Positions 9,073-18,129 of a stretch of 64,000 nucleotides of DNA are shown here, piece after piece. The first letter of the stretch is position 1. Every line of letters starts with the position of its first letter. The position numbers were made by a program, and so were the translations under genes. The stretch is taken from positions 1-64,000 of the forward strand of contig MWSW01000007.1 in assembly GCA_002050165.1 (NCBI GenBank), given 5' to 3'. The notes under the pieces were generated by a model. That model was not told the DNA's origin. It saw nothing but the letters and a program-made list of their open reading frames with translations, and ran no database searches. The stretch comes from Candidatus Tepidiaquacellales bacterium OLB4/UTCHB1. Its GTDB lineage: Bacteria; Bacteroidota; Ignavibacteria; Tepidaquicellales; Tepidaquicellaceae.

Positions 9073-10488
9073 ATGAAAACTTCTACAAAAGTTGAAATTG
9101 GTATTCCATTGTTATTGGTTATTTCTGATTGTATTGCAGTTTTGTTATCCTATTTAATTTCCTATGAACTGAGGTTCTTTACTTTTTTCGACGAACTTCT
9201 ACCGAGAGATACTGCATTACCTGAAATTGAAGAGTATATTATTTTTTCTCTCATCATTTTACCGATCTGGGTAATCGTTTTCCAGTCATATAAAATGTAC
9301 AGGTTAAAAAGAGTCGTGTTCATATTTGACGAATTGTCCGATATCGTTAAAGCATCAACAGTCAGCGTGATTTTTGCGATGGCGTTGGTGTTCTTTTACC
9401 GGGAGTATTCATACTCAAGAGTTGTATTTGTGATGAGTTGGTTTTTCGCGATTATACTGATAACAATTTTCCGCTACCTTGTTCTCAAATTTGAGAAGAC
9501 CCTTTACAATAATAATATTGGAGTAAAGCGTGTCGCTATTGTTGGCGTGAACGATATATCAGAAAAAATTTACAAGAAACTTTGCAATGAAACATTTCTC
9601 GGATTACACTTTGTAGGCTATTTTACAAAAAACAATACTGACGAATCAGGGATAACAGATCTTAAACGAATTGGAAGTTACGATAATCTGCCGGTAATGA
9701 TACGTAAAGAGAAAATTGATAACCTGATTGTTGCGCTTAAATCAGAGGATCACGGGGACGTTTTTCCACTGATAAAAAAATGTGAGGGGTTAAATATTGA
9801 ATTCATGTTTGCGCCGGACTATTTCAATATACTGACAAGTAAGTTAAAAATTGAGGAACTCGAGGGAATTCCTTTTATGAAACTTAAATCTATACCGCTG
9901 AACATTTGGAAAAGAATCGTTAAACGGTTGTTCGATATTATTACTGCATCAATTTTGATATTTATTTTTTCACCTGTCATGCTGATAATAGCCGTATTGG
10001 TGAAGTTCACATCGCCCGGACCCGTTTTTTACAGGCAAGAGAGAGTCGGACTTGACGGAGTGAAGTTCAATATGATTAAGTTCAGGTCAATGATAGTAGA
10101 TGCTGAAAAAGAGGGGCCGAAATCTGCAGACGAACAATTGTCAAGATATACAGTAGTCGGTAAATGGCTACGCAAGTATAGTTTGGATGAACTTCCACAG
10201 TTTTTCAACGTGTTGAATGGCAGTATGAGCATGGTTGGGCCGCGTCCGGAAAGAGAATTTTTCATTAACCAGCTTAAAGATGAAATAGACAACTTCCTTG
10301 AGCGGCATCGAGTTAAAGCAGGTGTAACAGGCTGGTCGCAGGTCAACGGATTGAGGGGGGCTAAAACGTCATACCAGACCAGAATAGAATACGACATTTA
10401 TTACATTGAAAATTGGTCTTTGGCATTTGATATTAAAATTATTTTTAAAACTTTGAAAGAAATGTTGTTCTCAAAAGAGGCTTTCTGA
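9073..10488 (+). CDS. Undecaprenyl-phosphate sugar phosphotransferase (WcaJ/ExoY-type)
   Basis: A 471-residue polyprenyl glycosylphosphotransferase that starts exopolysaccharide or O-antigen repeat synthesis by moving a hexose-1-phosphate to undecaprenyl phosphate at the inner membrane. About four N-terminal membrane segments (9-150) precede a CoA-binding-like Rossmann region (VAIVGVND near 157). The C-terminal catalytic domain has KRLFDIITAS, a further hydrophobic segment, SPGPVFYRQERVG, FRSM, LDELPQFFNV and MVGPRPERE. The sugar specificity cannot be read. It is followed after one base by a small membrane protein. Confidence 0.93.
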   Translation: MKTSTKVEIGIPLLLVISDCIAVLLSYLISYELRFFTFFDELLPRDTALPEIEEYIIFSLIILPIWVIVFQSYKMYRLKRVVFIFDELSDIVKASTVSVIFAMALVFFYREYSYSRVVFVMSWFFAIILITIFRYLVLKFEKTLYNNNIGVKRVAIVGVNDISEKIYKKLCNETFLGLHFVGYFTKNNTDESGITDLKRIGSYDNLPVMIRKEKIDNLIVALKSEDHGDVFPLIKKCEGLNIEFMFAPDYFNILTSKLKIEELEGIPFMKLKSIPLNIWKRIVKRLFDIITASILIFIFSPVMLIIAVLVKFTSPGPVFYRQERVGLDGVKFNMIKFRSMIVDAEKEGPKSADEQLSRYTVVGKWLRKYSLDELPQFFNVLNGSMSMVGPRPEREFFINQLKDEIDNFLERHRVKAGVTGWSQVNGLRGAKTSYQTRIEYDIYYIENWSLAFDIKIIFKTLKEMLFSKEAF

Positions 10489-10489
10489 T

Positions 10490-10867
10490 TTGATTCCGGT
10501 TATAATTTTTTTCGGTCATACGATATTCGCGGTTTATATTTTCGCCAGATCCTATCAGGATGAGGGGACAATGCAGGCATTCCTTAATATTGCCTTCATT
10601 ATAATCTTGTTTGCTGTTGGATGGACTGTTACTGATTTTTTTACCGGTTTCATTCTCCCTGCAGAAGGGTGGAAAATACCTATCCCGGGCAATAACTTCA
10701 TAATGGGTTTGTTAAAACTCACCGGGTTCTACATTCCGGTTGATGGTAATATCGCAAGGCTTGCACCTAAAGATTCTATTTCGCTCATCTTGTTGTCGAT
10801 AGTAGAATATTATTTCTATAAATTCTTTTTCGGGAAGACAAAGGAAGTACTTAAAGTTGAAAAATAG
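10490..10867 (+). CDS. Small membrane protein of unknown function
   Basis: A 125-residue protein I do not recognise. It has three or four hydrophobic stretches (about 1-17, 29-54, 69-78 and 93-105), an amphipathic middle with EGWKIPIPG, and a basic C-terminus (FFGKTKEVLKVEK). The start is TTG, one base after the transferase stop, and its 3' end overlaps the next gene by 11 bases. It is therefore read as part of the operon and may belong with polysaccharide export or membrane assembly, but that is only inferred from position. Confidence 0.7.
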   Translation: MIPVIIFFGHTIFAVYIFARSYQDEGTMQAFLNIAFIIILFAVGWTVTDFFTGFILPAEGWKIPIPGNNFIMGLLKLTGFYIPVDGNIARLAPKDSISLILLSIVEYYFYKFFFGKTKEVLKVEK

Positions 10868-12914
10868 TAAATCATATAAGTTATTCGTCGCAGTTGTTTC
10901 CACCGTTATACTTTCTTTTACAGTAATGGATAATAACCATGTTCAGGAAAATTCAATTAAACTCGCTTTTGTAACCTATAATGATTTTGGAAACAACCTT
11001 TATCTGGATAATATTTCAATCGGAACAAGGAGTTCTTACGATCTTGAATTAACCAATATAACAGGAATTGAAAAAGATACCGCCTATCTTCCGGAAACAA
11101 GTTCTGTGAAAGTTTTGCCGACAGTTGTTATTACAAATGTAGGATACAGTTCAAGTCTCGATTCGATTATGGCGTACATTAAAATTGATGAGATTTCCGT
11201 TTTTGATTCCGTTTTTTCACCTGGAATAATTGCAGGTGGGGTTTCAGTTGTCAGGTTCGATTCTATTTCCATTCCTGCGGATATTAGTTTTACTGTTAAT
11301 ACATGGATTTCAAATCCTGTTGATTCAAACTTTTCTAACGATACTATAACTTTCAGTTCTGTGTACAAACAAGGATTCAGGAAAAAAGTTTTAATTGAAA
11401 CATTTACCAGCGCAACCAGTTACTCATCAGCTTTAAATGACCCGTATCTGAATTTTTTTGTTAATCAGAATTTCGGGAACGTAAATGCAGTGAAATATCA
11501 CCGCAATGTTCCTGAACCAGGCAATGATTCAATGTATCTTGAAAACCCGGTACAACTCGATTCATTGAGGGATTATTATTTTAACTTTCAGGTACCCACG
11601 TCAATTATGACCGGACAAAAAATTTTGAATGCGCCATATAGCGTTAATTCAAATCTGCAAGAACCGGTCAACAGCGAATTGGAATTGGGTGTCCCCTTGA
11701 ATATTACAGTTAATGATACAATAGTAAATGGTATCGTTACCGCTGATATTAATATTGAGATTACATCAAAACTTCCGGATGGTAATTGGAAGCTTAAAGT
11801 AATTGTTGCTGAACGTTATAAATCCTATGATTCTATCCCGGTAGAATGGACACAATCTGAATTTTTCGATGTGTTTAAAAAAGCATATCCGGGTATCAGT
11901 GGCGTATCTATTCCCGTAAATCATGGGACATATAATTATCAATACAATTTTCCGGTTGAACCTCAATGGGCGGATAGTTTATTATACACGCTTGTTTACG
12001 TTCAAAACGATTATGACAGAATGGTAATCAATTCCGGCAAATCAATTACCGATACTATGGTGGGAGTTAATATGATAACGGATAATATAACACAGAACTT
12101 ACCCGGTAAGGGAAATTATTTTGGTCAGTTCTCGGTACCGTCGGATGGTAATTTTTCCGGATTTGGTTCAGATGGTTCCGGAAATGGTTTCTATCTTCAG
12201 AATTTTGAGGGCGGTTTTATGTCAGGGAACTGGACTCGCTCACAACCAATATGGTTCATAAGTTTTAGAGAATCAGGTGGAGTGAACGGAACATTGTTTG
12301 GTGGAAGTAATTGTATTGTTATGCCTTTTTATGAATATAGGGTCAGGGGTATTTACGATACGCTTTTTTCTCCGGTGATAAATGGCGCTGATAGCGATGA
12401 TACATTATTTTTTAATTATGCGTACGCCCAGTATCTCAGCACTTATTCGGACAGTTTAAAAGTTTTGATATCAACTGACGGAGGAGTAACATATTCAAAT
12501 GAAATATTTAACAAGGGTGGTGAAGAACTTGCTACAGCGCCGTCAACGACAATTACCTTTAGTCCTACCGGAGCAAATCAATGGGGGACTTTTATTTTTC
12601 CGCTACAGAATATTTTTACTGATGAAAATGAACCCGGTATTTCACCCGAAACAGTTGAACTTTATCAAAACTATCCGAACCCGTTCAATCCTTCAACTAA
12701 TATCAGGTTTTACTCTCCGGGAAATAGTAACCTCACATTGGAAATTTTCGATATTTCCGGTAGATTAATAAAAAGATTGATTAACAACGAAGCTTACAAC
12801 GAGGGGTTTCATACCGTTATATTCAATGCGACCGGGTTAAGTTCGGGAGTTTATTTTTACCGGCTCAGTGCGGGCAGTTTTGTAACATCGAGGAAAATGC
12901 TTTTGGTGAAATAG
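10857..12914 (+). CDS. Secreted Omp28-like protein with degenerate thioredoxin fold and T9SS sorting domain
   Basis: A 685-residue exported protein. A short N-terminal hydrophobic signal (about 8-24) is followed by a beta-rich domain, then a region beginning KVLIETFTSAT (about 177-186) that resembles the Omp28-type thioredoxin-like domain of Bacteroidota. The place where a CxxC would be expected reads SYSS (about 188-191), so redox activity looks lost. A later beta-rich region (about 420-600) precedes a T9SS domain with NYPNPFNP. The TTG start overlaps the preceding gene by 11 bases. Its stop abuts the stop of the convergent metallophosphoesterase with no spacer. Domain naming is moderate confidence; secretion is secure. 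Confidence 0.8.
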   Translation: MKNSKSYKLFVAVVSTVILSFTVMDNNHVQENSIKLAFVTYNDFGNNLYLDNISIGTRSSYDLELTNITGIEKDTAYLPETSSVKVLPTVVITNVGYSSSLDSIMAYIKIDEISVFDSVFSPGIIAGGVSVVRFDSISIPADISFTVNTWISNPVDSNFSNDTITFSSVYKQGFRKKVLIETFTSATSYSSALNDPYLNFFVNQNFGNVNAVKYHRNVPEPGNDSMYLENPVQLDSLRDYYFNFQVPTSIMTGQKILNAPYSVNSNLQEPVNSELELGVPLNITVNDTIVNGIVTADINIEITSKLPDGNWKLKVIVAERYKSYDSIPVEWTQSEFFDVFKKAYPGISGVSIPVNHGTYNYQYNFPVEPQWADSLLYTLVYVQNDYDRMVINSGKSITDTMVGVNMITDNITQNLPGKGNYFGQFSVPSDGNFSGFGSDGSGNGFYLQNFEGGFMSGNWTRSQPIWFISFRESGGVNGTLFGGSNCIVMPFYEYRVRGIYDTLFSPVINGADSDDTLFFNYAYAQYLSTYSDSLKVLISTDGGVTYSNEIFNKGGEELATAPSTTITFSPTGANQWGTFIFPLQNIFTDENEPGISPETVELYQNYPNPFNPSTNIRFYSPGNSNLTLEIFDISGRLIKRLINNEAYNEGFHTVIFNATGLSSGVYFYRLSAGSFVTSRKMLLVK

Positions 12915-14207
12915 TTATTGTTTGACTAATCTCATTACGGTTATTTCAGGTGGACAATTAAGTCTTATTGGGAGACCAACCGGAGCTAACCCCCTCGATA
13001 CATAAAGAGAATTTCCACCGTGTCGGTACAATCCGCTGATATATTCACTTACAGTTGCCGCAAGTGAAATGTTTAAGTTTCCGAATTTTGCCAATACTAC
13101 CTGACCGCCGTGAGTGTGGCCACTGAGCGTAAGGTCAATATTCTTTTCGGAAATATCTTTGAATAAATATGGTTTATGGTAGATTAAAACTTTTGTTATT
13201 TTATTATAATCCAATCCCGCTTTTCCCACTTTCTCTCTTGCATCAATAATTGCTTTATCCAGATAATCAATAATTGCCTGGTTGTAACTTCCACCGCTAT
13301 CCCGGGTATCATCTATACCGAGCAGGCAAAGTTTATCACCGTTTATATCGAGCAACTCTGATTCATTCCGCATGATTTTTATCGGAGTTTCGTTTGAGAT
13401 AATTTTTGATACTTCTTCAGCATCGGAAAAGTAATCATGGTTCCCGAGAGTAGCATATATGCCCTTATTTGTTTCGAGGCGTTTAAAAGCATTTGAGAAT
13501 GGATGTGCTTCTTCAATCATAGAGTTTGTCAAATCACCGGATATGAACAGGTAATCACTGTTGAGATTATTTAATATTTCAACGTAATCGTTCATTAGTG
13601 ATTCGTCCATATACGGACCGCTGTGAATATCGCTAATGAAAGTAAACTTAGTTCGAACAAATTCATCAGAAAGGTTCTTAACAGGAATATCAACATACTC
13701 AATCTTATAGTCATTTTTGTTCAACACGCCGAATCCCGCACCCACAAAGGCGTATGAGGAAACAATGGCGGATGCGCCTGTAATAAACTTTCTTCTGGAA
13801 TTGTCAAACTTTACTATGGCTTTATCATTTCTGATTTTTCCTAACCAATCTTTTGTAAGTTTAATTTTTGAGAACATCCATCCGAAGAGGGTAAATGGTG
13901 ATTTTAAAATTTTCCCTACAAGAAGGTACAATCCGATGAAAACTATTGCAGCTTGAAAAATATAGAACGGGTATGTAATCAGATATTGCCAGAAACTTTC
14001 AAGTCCGGAAATAAATCCCCTGAAAATGAAATTTAAAAGGAGAGGAATATTGAAAAATAAAAAAGGAAAAGCCGCAAGATAAAACCTTGTCTTGCGGCTT
14101 AATGAGTTTGATTTTAAAAAATTATTGAACGTCCGATAAACAAGCCACTGCAATGAGAACAAAATCGTAGAAATAACTGCAAAAAATATAATATATCTTA
14201 GTTCCAT
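12915..14207 (-). CDS. Membrane-anchored metallophosphoesterase (YkuE-like)
   Basis: A 430-residue protein with about four N-terminal hydrophobic segments (5-25, 42-62, 70-95, 95-112) and a twin-arginine-like stretch SRRKFITG (about 137-144) before a small hydrophobic helix. The calcineurin-type phosphoesterase domain follows, with FISDIHSG, FISGDLTNS, TLGNHDYFSD and LSGHTHGGQ, giving the usual Asp, His and Asn metal ligands. Homologues act on phosphoester or UDP-sugar-lipid substrates near the membrane; the substrate here is unknown. The coding sequence contains a perfect terminator-like hairpin at codons 36-46 (listed separately). Confidence 0.9.
   Translation of the reverse strand: MELRYIIFFAVISTILFSLQWLVYRTFNNFLKSNSLSRKTRFYLAAFPFLFFNIPLLLNFIFRGFISGLESFWQYLITYPFYIFQAAIVFIGLYLLVGKILKSPFTLFGWMFSKIKLTKDWLGKIRNDKAIVKFDNSRRKFITGASAIVSSYAFVGAGFGVLNKNDYKIEYVDIPVKNLSDEFVRTKFTFISDIHSGPYMDESLMNDYVEILNNLNSDYLFISGDLTNSMIEEAHPFSNAFKRLETNKGIYATLGNHDYFSDAEEVSKIISNETPIKIMRNESELLDINGDKLCLLGIDDTRDSGGSYNQAIIDYLDKAIIDAREKVGKAGLDYNKITKVLIYHKPYLFKDISEKNIDLTLSGHTHGGQVVLAKFGNLNISLAATVSEYISGLYRHGGNSLYVSRGLAPVGLPIRLNCPPEITVMRLVKQ
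14069..14100 (-). terminator. Perfect terminator-like hairpin inside the metallophosphoesterase gene
   Basis: On the minus (coding) strand an 11-base perfect inverted repeat, AAGCCGCAAGA and TCTTGCGGCTT, encloses a 10-base loop. It is followed by a run rich in T (TTTTCCTTTTTTATTTTTC). This has the form of an intrinsic terminator in the sense direction, yet lies at codons 36-46 of an intact 430-codon gene. It could cause partial premature termination or be a chance consequence of coding sequence. Confidence 0.6.
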
Positions 14208-14263
14208 TATTCAAATTAACAGCGTACCGTTTGCATTAGTTTCAATCTGATATTGATAGCGAA

Positions 14264-16159
14264 CTACTTTACCTGTTGCAGGTGCTTTTTAAAGAACTTT
14301 TCCATTGCGCCGTAAAAATCAAAGCGATTTTCCTCGTTAGCAAATCCATGGCCTTCGTTTTCTTTAACCATATATTCAACTTCAACTCCGCGCTTTTTCA
14401 TAGCTTCAACCATCTGGTCGGATTCATTAATTTTAACGCGCGGGTCATTTTTCCCCTGAGCAATGAAAAGAGGTGCAGTTATTTTGTCTGCATGAAAAAC
14501 CGGTGAAGTGGCAACGAATTGAATACTATCTTCAACAGGATTACCAACCATCTCATACATCATTTGTTTCATTGGTTCCCAGTAAGGTGGAATTGTTTCA
14601 AGAAACGTAAAAAGATTCGAAACTCCGACGTAGTCAACTCCTGCTGAATATAGATCAGGGGTAAAAGTTAAACCCGCCAATGTTGCGTATCCGCCGTAGC
14701 TTCCGCCATAAATTCCGATTCTGTCAGGATCGGCAATTCCTTCTTCAATTAACCATCTGACACCATCGGTAATATCATCCTGCATTTTCAGTCCCCATTG
14801 TTTAAAGGAGGATTTCCAGAATTCCTTTCCGTATCCGGTTGAACCACGAAAGTTTACCTGTAATACTGCAAACCCACGATTTGCAAGGAACTGAACTTCA
14901 GGATTGAATCCCCATGAATCCCTTGCCCAAGGTCCACCGTGTGGATTTACAATTACGGGAAGATTTTTAGGTTCTATGCCTATCGGTAACGTAAGGTAAC
15001 CATTTATTGTTAATCCGTCGCGCGATGTGAATCTAATGGGTTTCATCTTTGCCATTTCGTCTTCATTTAACCAAGGACTGATTTCCGAAAGTAATTTAAT
15101 TTCGTCCTTCTTCGTATCGAAAATGTAATATGAGCCGAGTGTTCTATCGCTGTAAGTCCTGATAAGGAAAATCTCTTCAGCTTTATCGTGATTTGTTATA
15201 ACGATTTCATTCTCATCCCCGATTTCCTCTTCCAGTCTTTCGAATAAGTGTTTTGTTTGTTCATCCAGGAAATGTCTCTGCCTTTTCCATGTCGTAAATG
15301 AAACGCTCGTAAGTACTTTTCTTTTTTTCGAGTAATTTAAACTTGATACGTCCACTTCCGGATGTTCGAAGATGACGTTAAGTTCGGTTTTTGTTTTCGG
15401 GTCATATTCAACTATTACTAATTTATCTCTGCCCAGGTTTGAAGCTGCATAAAGATTTTTATTGTCAAAAGTAAAAAATAACGGCGCTAACGATTCTTTA
15501 AAGTTTGTAGTTAAAATAGGTTGAAAATCACTGTCCTCCGAATCCCTCATTAATAAAGTATTGTTGACGCCATCGGTGGCAACTGCTAACCTCAGTTTTC
15601 CGTCGTGGTCTGTCTCCCATCCGATTATATTGCCGGGATTTTCAGCAATCATTTTCATCTCACCGGTGAATACATTAATTCTGTAAACATCGAATACCTG
15701 AGGATTCCGTTTGTTCATACTGATCAGCATATTGTAGTCATCTTCTTCCAATACGTCAATAATTTGAGTTACAACGCTATCGAACGGTGTAAGAATCATC
15801 AGGTCTATACCGTCCGGGTCTGTTGCATACAATTTGTAATTTTCATCTCCCCCCTCGTCCTGAATGTATATTAACCTGTTGCTACCTTTCCACGCGTACC
15901 CGAAAATATCCCTTTTTAGTGATTCGGTAACCCGTGTAGTTTCACCGCTGCTTAAGTCCTGAACAAAAATATTTAACCGCGACTCGTAAGGCGCAAGGTA
16001 AGATAAATATTTCCCGTCCGGTGAAATTTGATAAGACATTCTTTCCGGATTTCTGAAAAAATCCTTTAAAGGAATTTCCCGTACCTGAGCAAATATCTTT
16101 TCCAGAGATGAGATAGACATATAAGTAATTAAAATTAGTGAAAATGTTAAAAGTTTCAT
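14264..16159 (-). CDS. Secreted S9 family (prolyl oligopeptidase-type) serine peptidase
   Basis: A 631-residue protein with an N-terminal signal peptide (MKLLTFSLILITYM..., cleavage near FAQ), a seven-bladed propeller-like domain (about 35-370, PDGKYLSYLAP repeats) and a C-terminal alpha/beta hydrolase. The nucleophile is in GGSYGGY (Ser about 487), with Asp in GKNDPRV (about 572) and His in EGHGF (about 604). It probably removes dipeptides or cleaves oligopeptides in the periplasm. An in-frame ATG eight codons upstream (16183) is possible, but the chosen start gives the cleaner signal peptide. It has no T9SS domain. Confidence 0.92.
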   Translation of the reverse strand: MKLLTFSLILITYMSISSLEKIFAQVREIPLKDFFRNPERMSYQISPDGKYLSYLAPYESRLNIFVQDLSSGETTRVTESLKRDIFGYAWKGSNRLIYIQDEGGDENYKLYATDPDGIDLMILTPFDSVVTQIIDVLEEDDYNMLISMNKRNPQVFDVYRINVFTGEMKMIAENPGNIIGWETDHDGKLRLAVATDGVNNTLLMRDSEDSDFQPILTTNFKESLAPLFFTFDNKNLYAASNLGRDKLVIVEYDPKTKTELNVIFEHPEVDVSSLNYSKKRKVLTSVSFTTWKRQRHFLDEQTKHLFERLEEEIGDENEIVITNHDKAEEIFLIRTYSDRTLGSYYIFDTKKDEIKLLSEISPWLNEDEMAKMKPIRFTSRDGLTINGYLTLPIGIEPKNLPVIVNPHGGPWARDSWGFNPEVQFLANRGFAVLQVNFRGSTGYGKEFWKSSFKQWGLKMQDDITDGVRWLIEEGIADPDRIGIYGGSYGGYATLAGLTFTPDLYSAGVDYVGVSNLFTFLETIPPYWEPMKQMMYEMVGNPVEDSIQFVATSPVFHADKITAPLFIAQGKNDPRVKINESDQMVEAMKKRGVEVEYMVKENEGHGFANEENRFDFYGAMEKFFKKHLQQVK

Positions 16160-16183
16160 TTTGGTTTTTTCTATGATATACAA

Positions 16184-16339
16184 GGTAACTATAAAAAAAG
16201 TTACATATTATTTAAAAATTTACCAGAAAAGAACATTGGTTTATAGAATCAGATTTTAAATTTAACAACATTTCAGGGGAATTTGAGTTGAACATTGTTT
16301 GATTGCTTAGCAATTTGAGATACAATTAAATTTATTAAC
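16184..16339. promoter_or_regulatory. Divergent intergenic region between S9 peptidase and TolB-like gene
   Basis: 156 AT-rich bases between divergent genes that must hold promoters for both. A short inverted repeat (ATTGC-TTA-GCAAT) lies near 16300-16312. No promoter element could be assigned with confidence. Confidence 0.4.
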
Positions 16340-17383
16340 ATGGTTTATCTAAATATTTTTTTACTTACAATGGCAGTTGCCTTCGGCAGGTGGAATAACA
16401 AATCTGACGATCCTCTCAGACACCCTGATGAAAAGCGGTTATCGAATATAAAACAATTGACATTTGGCGGCGAGAATGCGGAAGCTTATTTTTCATTTGA
16501 TGGAAAATCCCTTGTATTTCAATCAACCCGCGAGCCGTTTAAATGCGACCAGATTTTCACGATGAGCGTTGATGGGAGCGAAGTTACGCAAATAAGTAAC
16601 GGATTGGGGAGAACGACTTGTGCTTACTACCTTCCGGGAGATAGTCTGATTTTGTATTCTTCTACGCATGAAGGCGATAGCAACTGCCCGCCGAAACCTG
16701 ATATGTCCATGGGCTATGTATGGGCAATCTACAATACTTTCGATATTTATATTGCCGATATAAACGGAAACTTAATTTCCCGGTTGTCAAAAACGAACTC
16801 TTATGATGCGGAGGCAACAGTTTCCCCGATGAAAGACAAGATAGTATTTACCTCAACAAGAAACGGTGATCTCGACATTTTCACGATGAATATTGACGGA
16901 ACAGATATTAAACAGTTAACTAATGAACCCGGTTACGATGGCGGTGCATTTTTTTCACACGACGGTACGAAGATTGTTTACCGTCGCTCCGCATTTGAAT
17001 CAAATGATGAAATTAAAGAATACGAAACTCTCCTAAGCAGAGGTTTAGTGAAGCCTTCAATGATGGAAATCTGGATTATGGATTCCGACGGTTCAAATAA
17101 AATGCAGGTAACTGATAACGGCGCTGCCAATTTTGCACCTTTTTTTACACCGGACGATAAACAAATAATATTCAGCTCAAATCTGCAAAATCCTCACGGG
17201 AGGGAATTTGACATCTACCTTGTTAACCTTGACGGGACGGGGCTTGAGCGTGTTACTTTTACGGAGCAGTTTGACGGGTTCCCGATGTTTTCGCCCGACG
17301 GAACGAAACTGGTTTTCTGTTCAAACAGGAACAGCAAAGATAGGGGCGAAACTAATGTATTTATTTGTGACTGGGTGAAGTAA
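16340..17383 (+). CDS. TolB-like six-bladed beta-propeller (PD40) protein
   Basis: A 347-residue protein with a short N-terminal hydrophobic segment (about 2-15) that may serve as a signal. The rest consists of WD40-like PD40 repeats of the form FSFDGKSLVFQSTR, SPMKDKIVFTSTRNGD, FSHDGTKIVYRRS, FTPDDKQIIFSSN and FSPDGTKLVFCSNR. Such propellers are usually periplasmic scaffolds, but I see no TolB N-terminal domain and no catalytic domain, so the function is open. It stands alone between the divergent S9 peptidase gene and the metal operon. Confidence 0.85.
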   Translation: MVYLNIFLLTMAVAFGRWNNKSDDPLRHPDEKRLSNIKQLTFGGENAEAYFSFDGKSLVFQSTREPFKCDQIFTMSVDGSEVTQISNGLGRTTCAYYLPGDSLILYSSTHEGDSNCPPKPDMSMGYVWAIYNTFDIYIADINGNLISRLSKTNSYDAEATVSPMKDKIVFTSTRNGDLDIFTMNIDGTDIKQLTNEPGYDGGAFFSHDGTKIVYRRSAFESNDEIKEYETLLSRGLVKPSMMEIWIMDSDGSNKMQVTDNGAANFAPFFTPDDKQIIFSSNLQNPHGREFDIYLVNLDGTGLERVTFTEQFDGFPMFSPDGTKLVFCSNRNSKDRGETNVFICDWVK

Positions 17384-17449
17384 AAGTCTGGTTAATGAAT
17401 TCAGAGTTATTTTGTGATATCTTATAAACTTTATTTTAAGGTAATCTAT

Positions 17450-17479
17450 TATTATTTTTAAGTACGCTTAAAAATAATA
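17450..17479. promoter_or_regulatory. Near-perfect palindrome (probable operator) at the start codon of the DtxR/MntR-type gene
   Basis: Two 13-base arms around a TACG centre: left arm ATTATTTTTAAG (plus a T before it) at 17450-17462, right arm CTTAAAAATAAT (plus the A of ATG) at 17467-17479. It touches the ATG of a metal-dependent regulator gene. AT-rich palindromes with TTAA cores are typical of MntR/DtxR/TroR operators, so autoregulation is a reasonable inference. In RNA the same sequence would fold over the start codon. Confidence 0.7.
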
Positions 17480-18129
17480 TGAATATAAACGTTGAAGATT
17501 ACCTGAAAAACATTTATAACATTAAAAATGAAACCGGGAAAGTTACAAATAATTTGTTGGCGGACAGGCTTAAAATCACTCCCGCCGCAGTTAGTGACAT
17601 GGTTTCAAAGTTATCAAAATCAGGATACATAACAAATAAGCCATATAGAGGTTTCGAGCTTACCAAGAAAGGTGAAAAAATTGCAATAAGCCTTATCAGA
17701 AAACACCGGCTTTGGGAAGTATTTTTAATGAAATACCTGAACTATCATTGGGACGAGGTACACAGCGATGCAGAAAATCTTGAGCACATTTCGTCCGAAG
17801 TACTTATCTCCCGTCTGGAAAAATTTCTAGGTAATCCACAATACGATCCGCACGGTGATCCGATACCGGATAAAAACGGAAAATTTCCCGAATACAACGC
17901 GGTTCCTCTCAATAGTATTCAGATCGGCGAAACTGTCGTGATAAAAAAAGTCTCTGATGAAAATTCGGAGATACTCGAATACTTTTCAAAGCTCGGGCTT
18001 TCGCTTGATAACAAAATCCGCGTAACGGAAAAAATTAAATTTGACAACTCTGTTGAGATTATGCATAAAGGGAAAAAGATTTTTCTGAGTGAAAAGCTCT
18101 CTGCGAGAATTTATGTTCAAAAGAAATGA
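17479..18129 (+). CDS. DtxR/MntR-family metal-dependent transcriptional regulator
   Basis: A 216-residue regulator with an N-terminal winged helix (about 1-65, TPAAVSDMVSKLSKSGYI), a dimerisation and metal-binding domain (KHRLWE, HSDAENLEHISSE, DPHGDPIP) and a C-terminal SH3/FeoA-like domain (about 140-216). By family it binds Mn(II) or Fe(II) and represses metal uptake. It is the first gene of a five-gene operon for Mn/Zn/Fe uptake; its stop overlaps the next start in an ATGA. A palindrome ends exactly at its start codon, which suggests it controls its own operon. The metal cannot be decided from sequence. Confidence 0.93.
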   Translation: MNINVEDYLKNIYNIKNETGKVTNNLLADRLKITPAAVSDMVSKLSKSGYITNKPYRGFELTKKGEKIAISLIRKHRLWEVFLMKYLNYHWDEVHSDAENLEHISSEVLISRLEKFLGNPQYDPHGDPIPDKNGKFPEYNAVPLNSIQIGETVVIKKVSDENSEILEYFSKLGLSLDNKIRVTEKIKFDNSVEIMHKGKKIFLSEKLSARIYVQKK

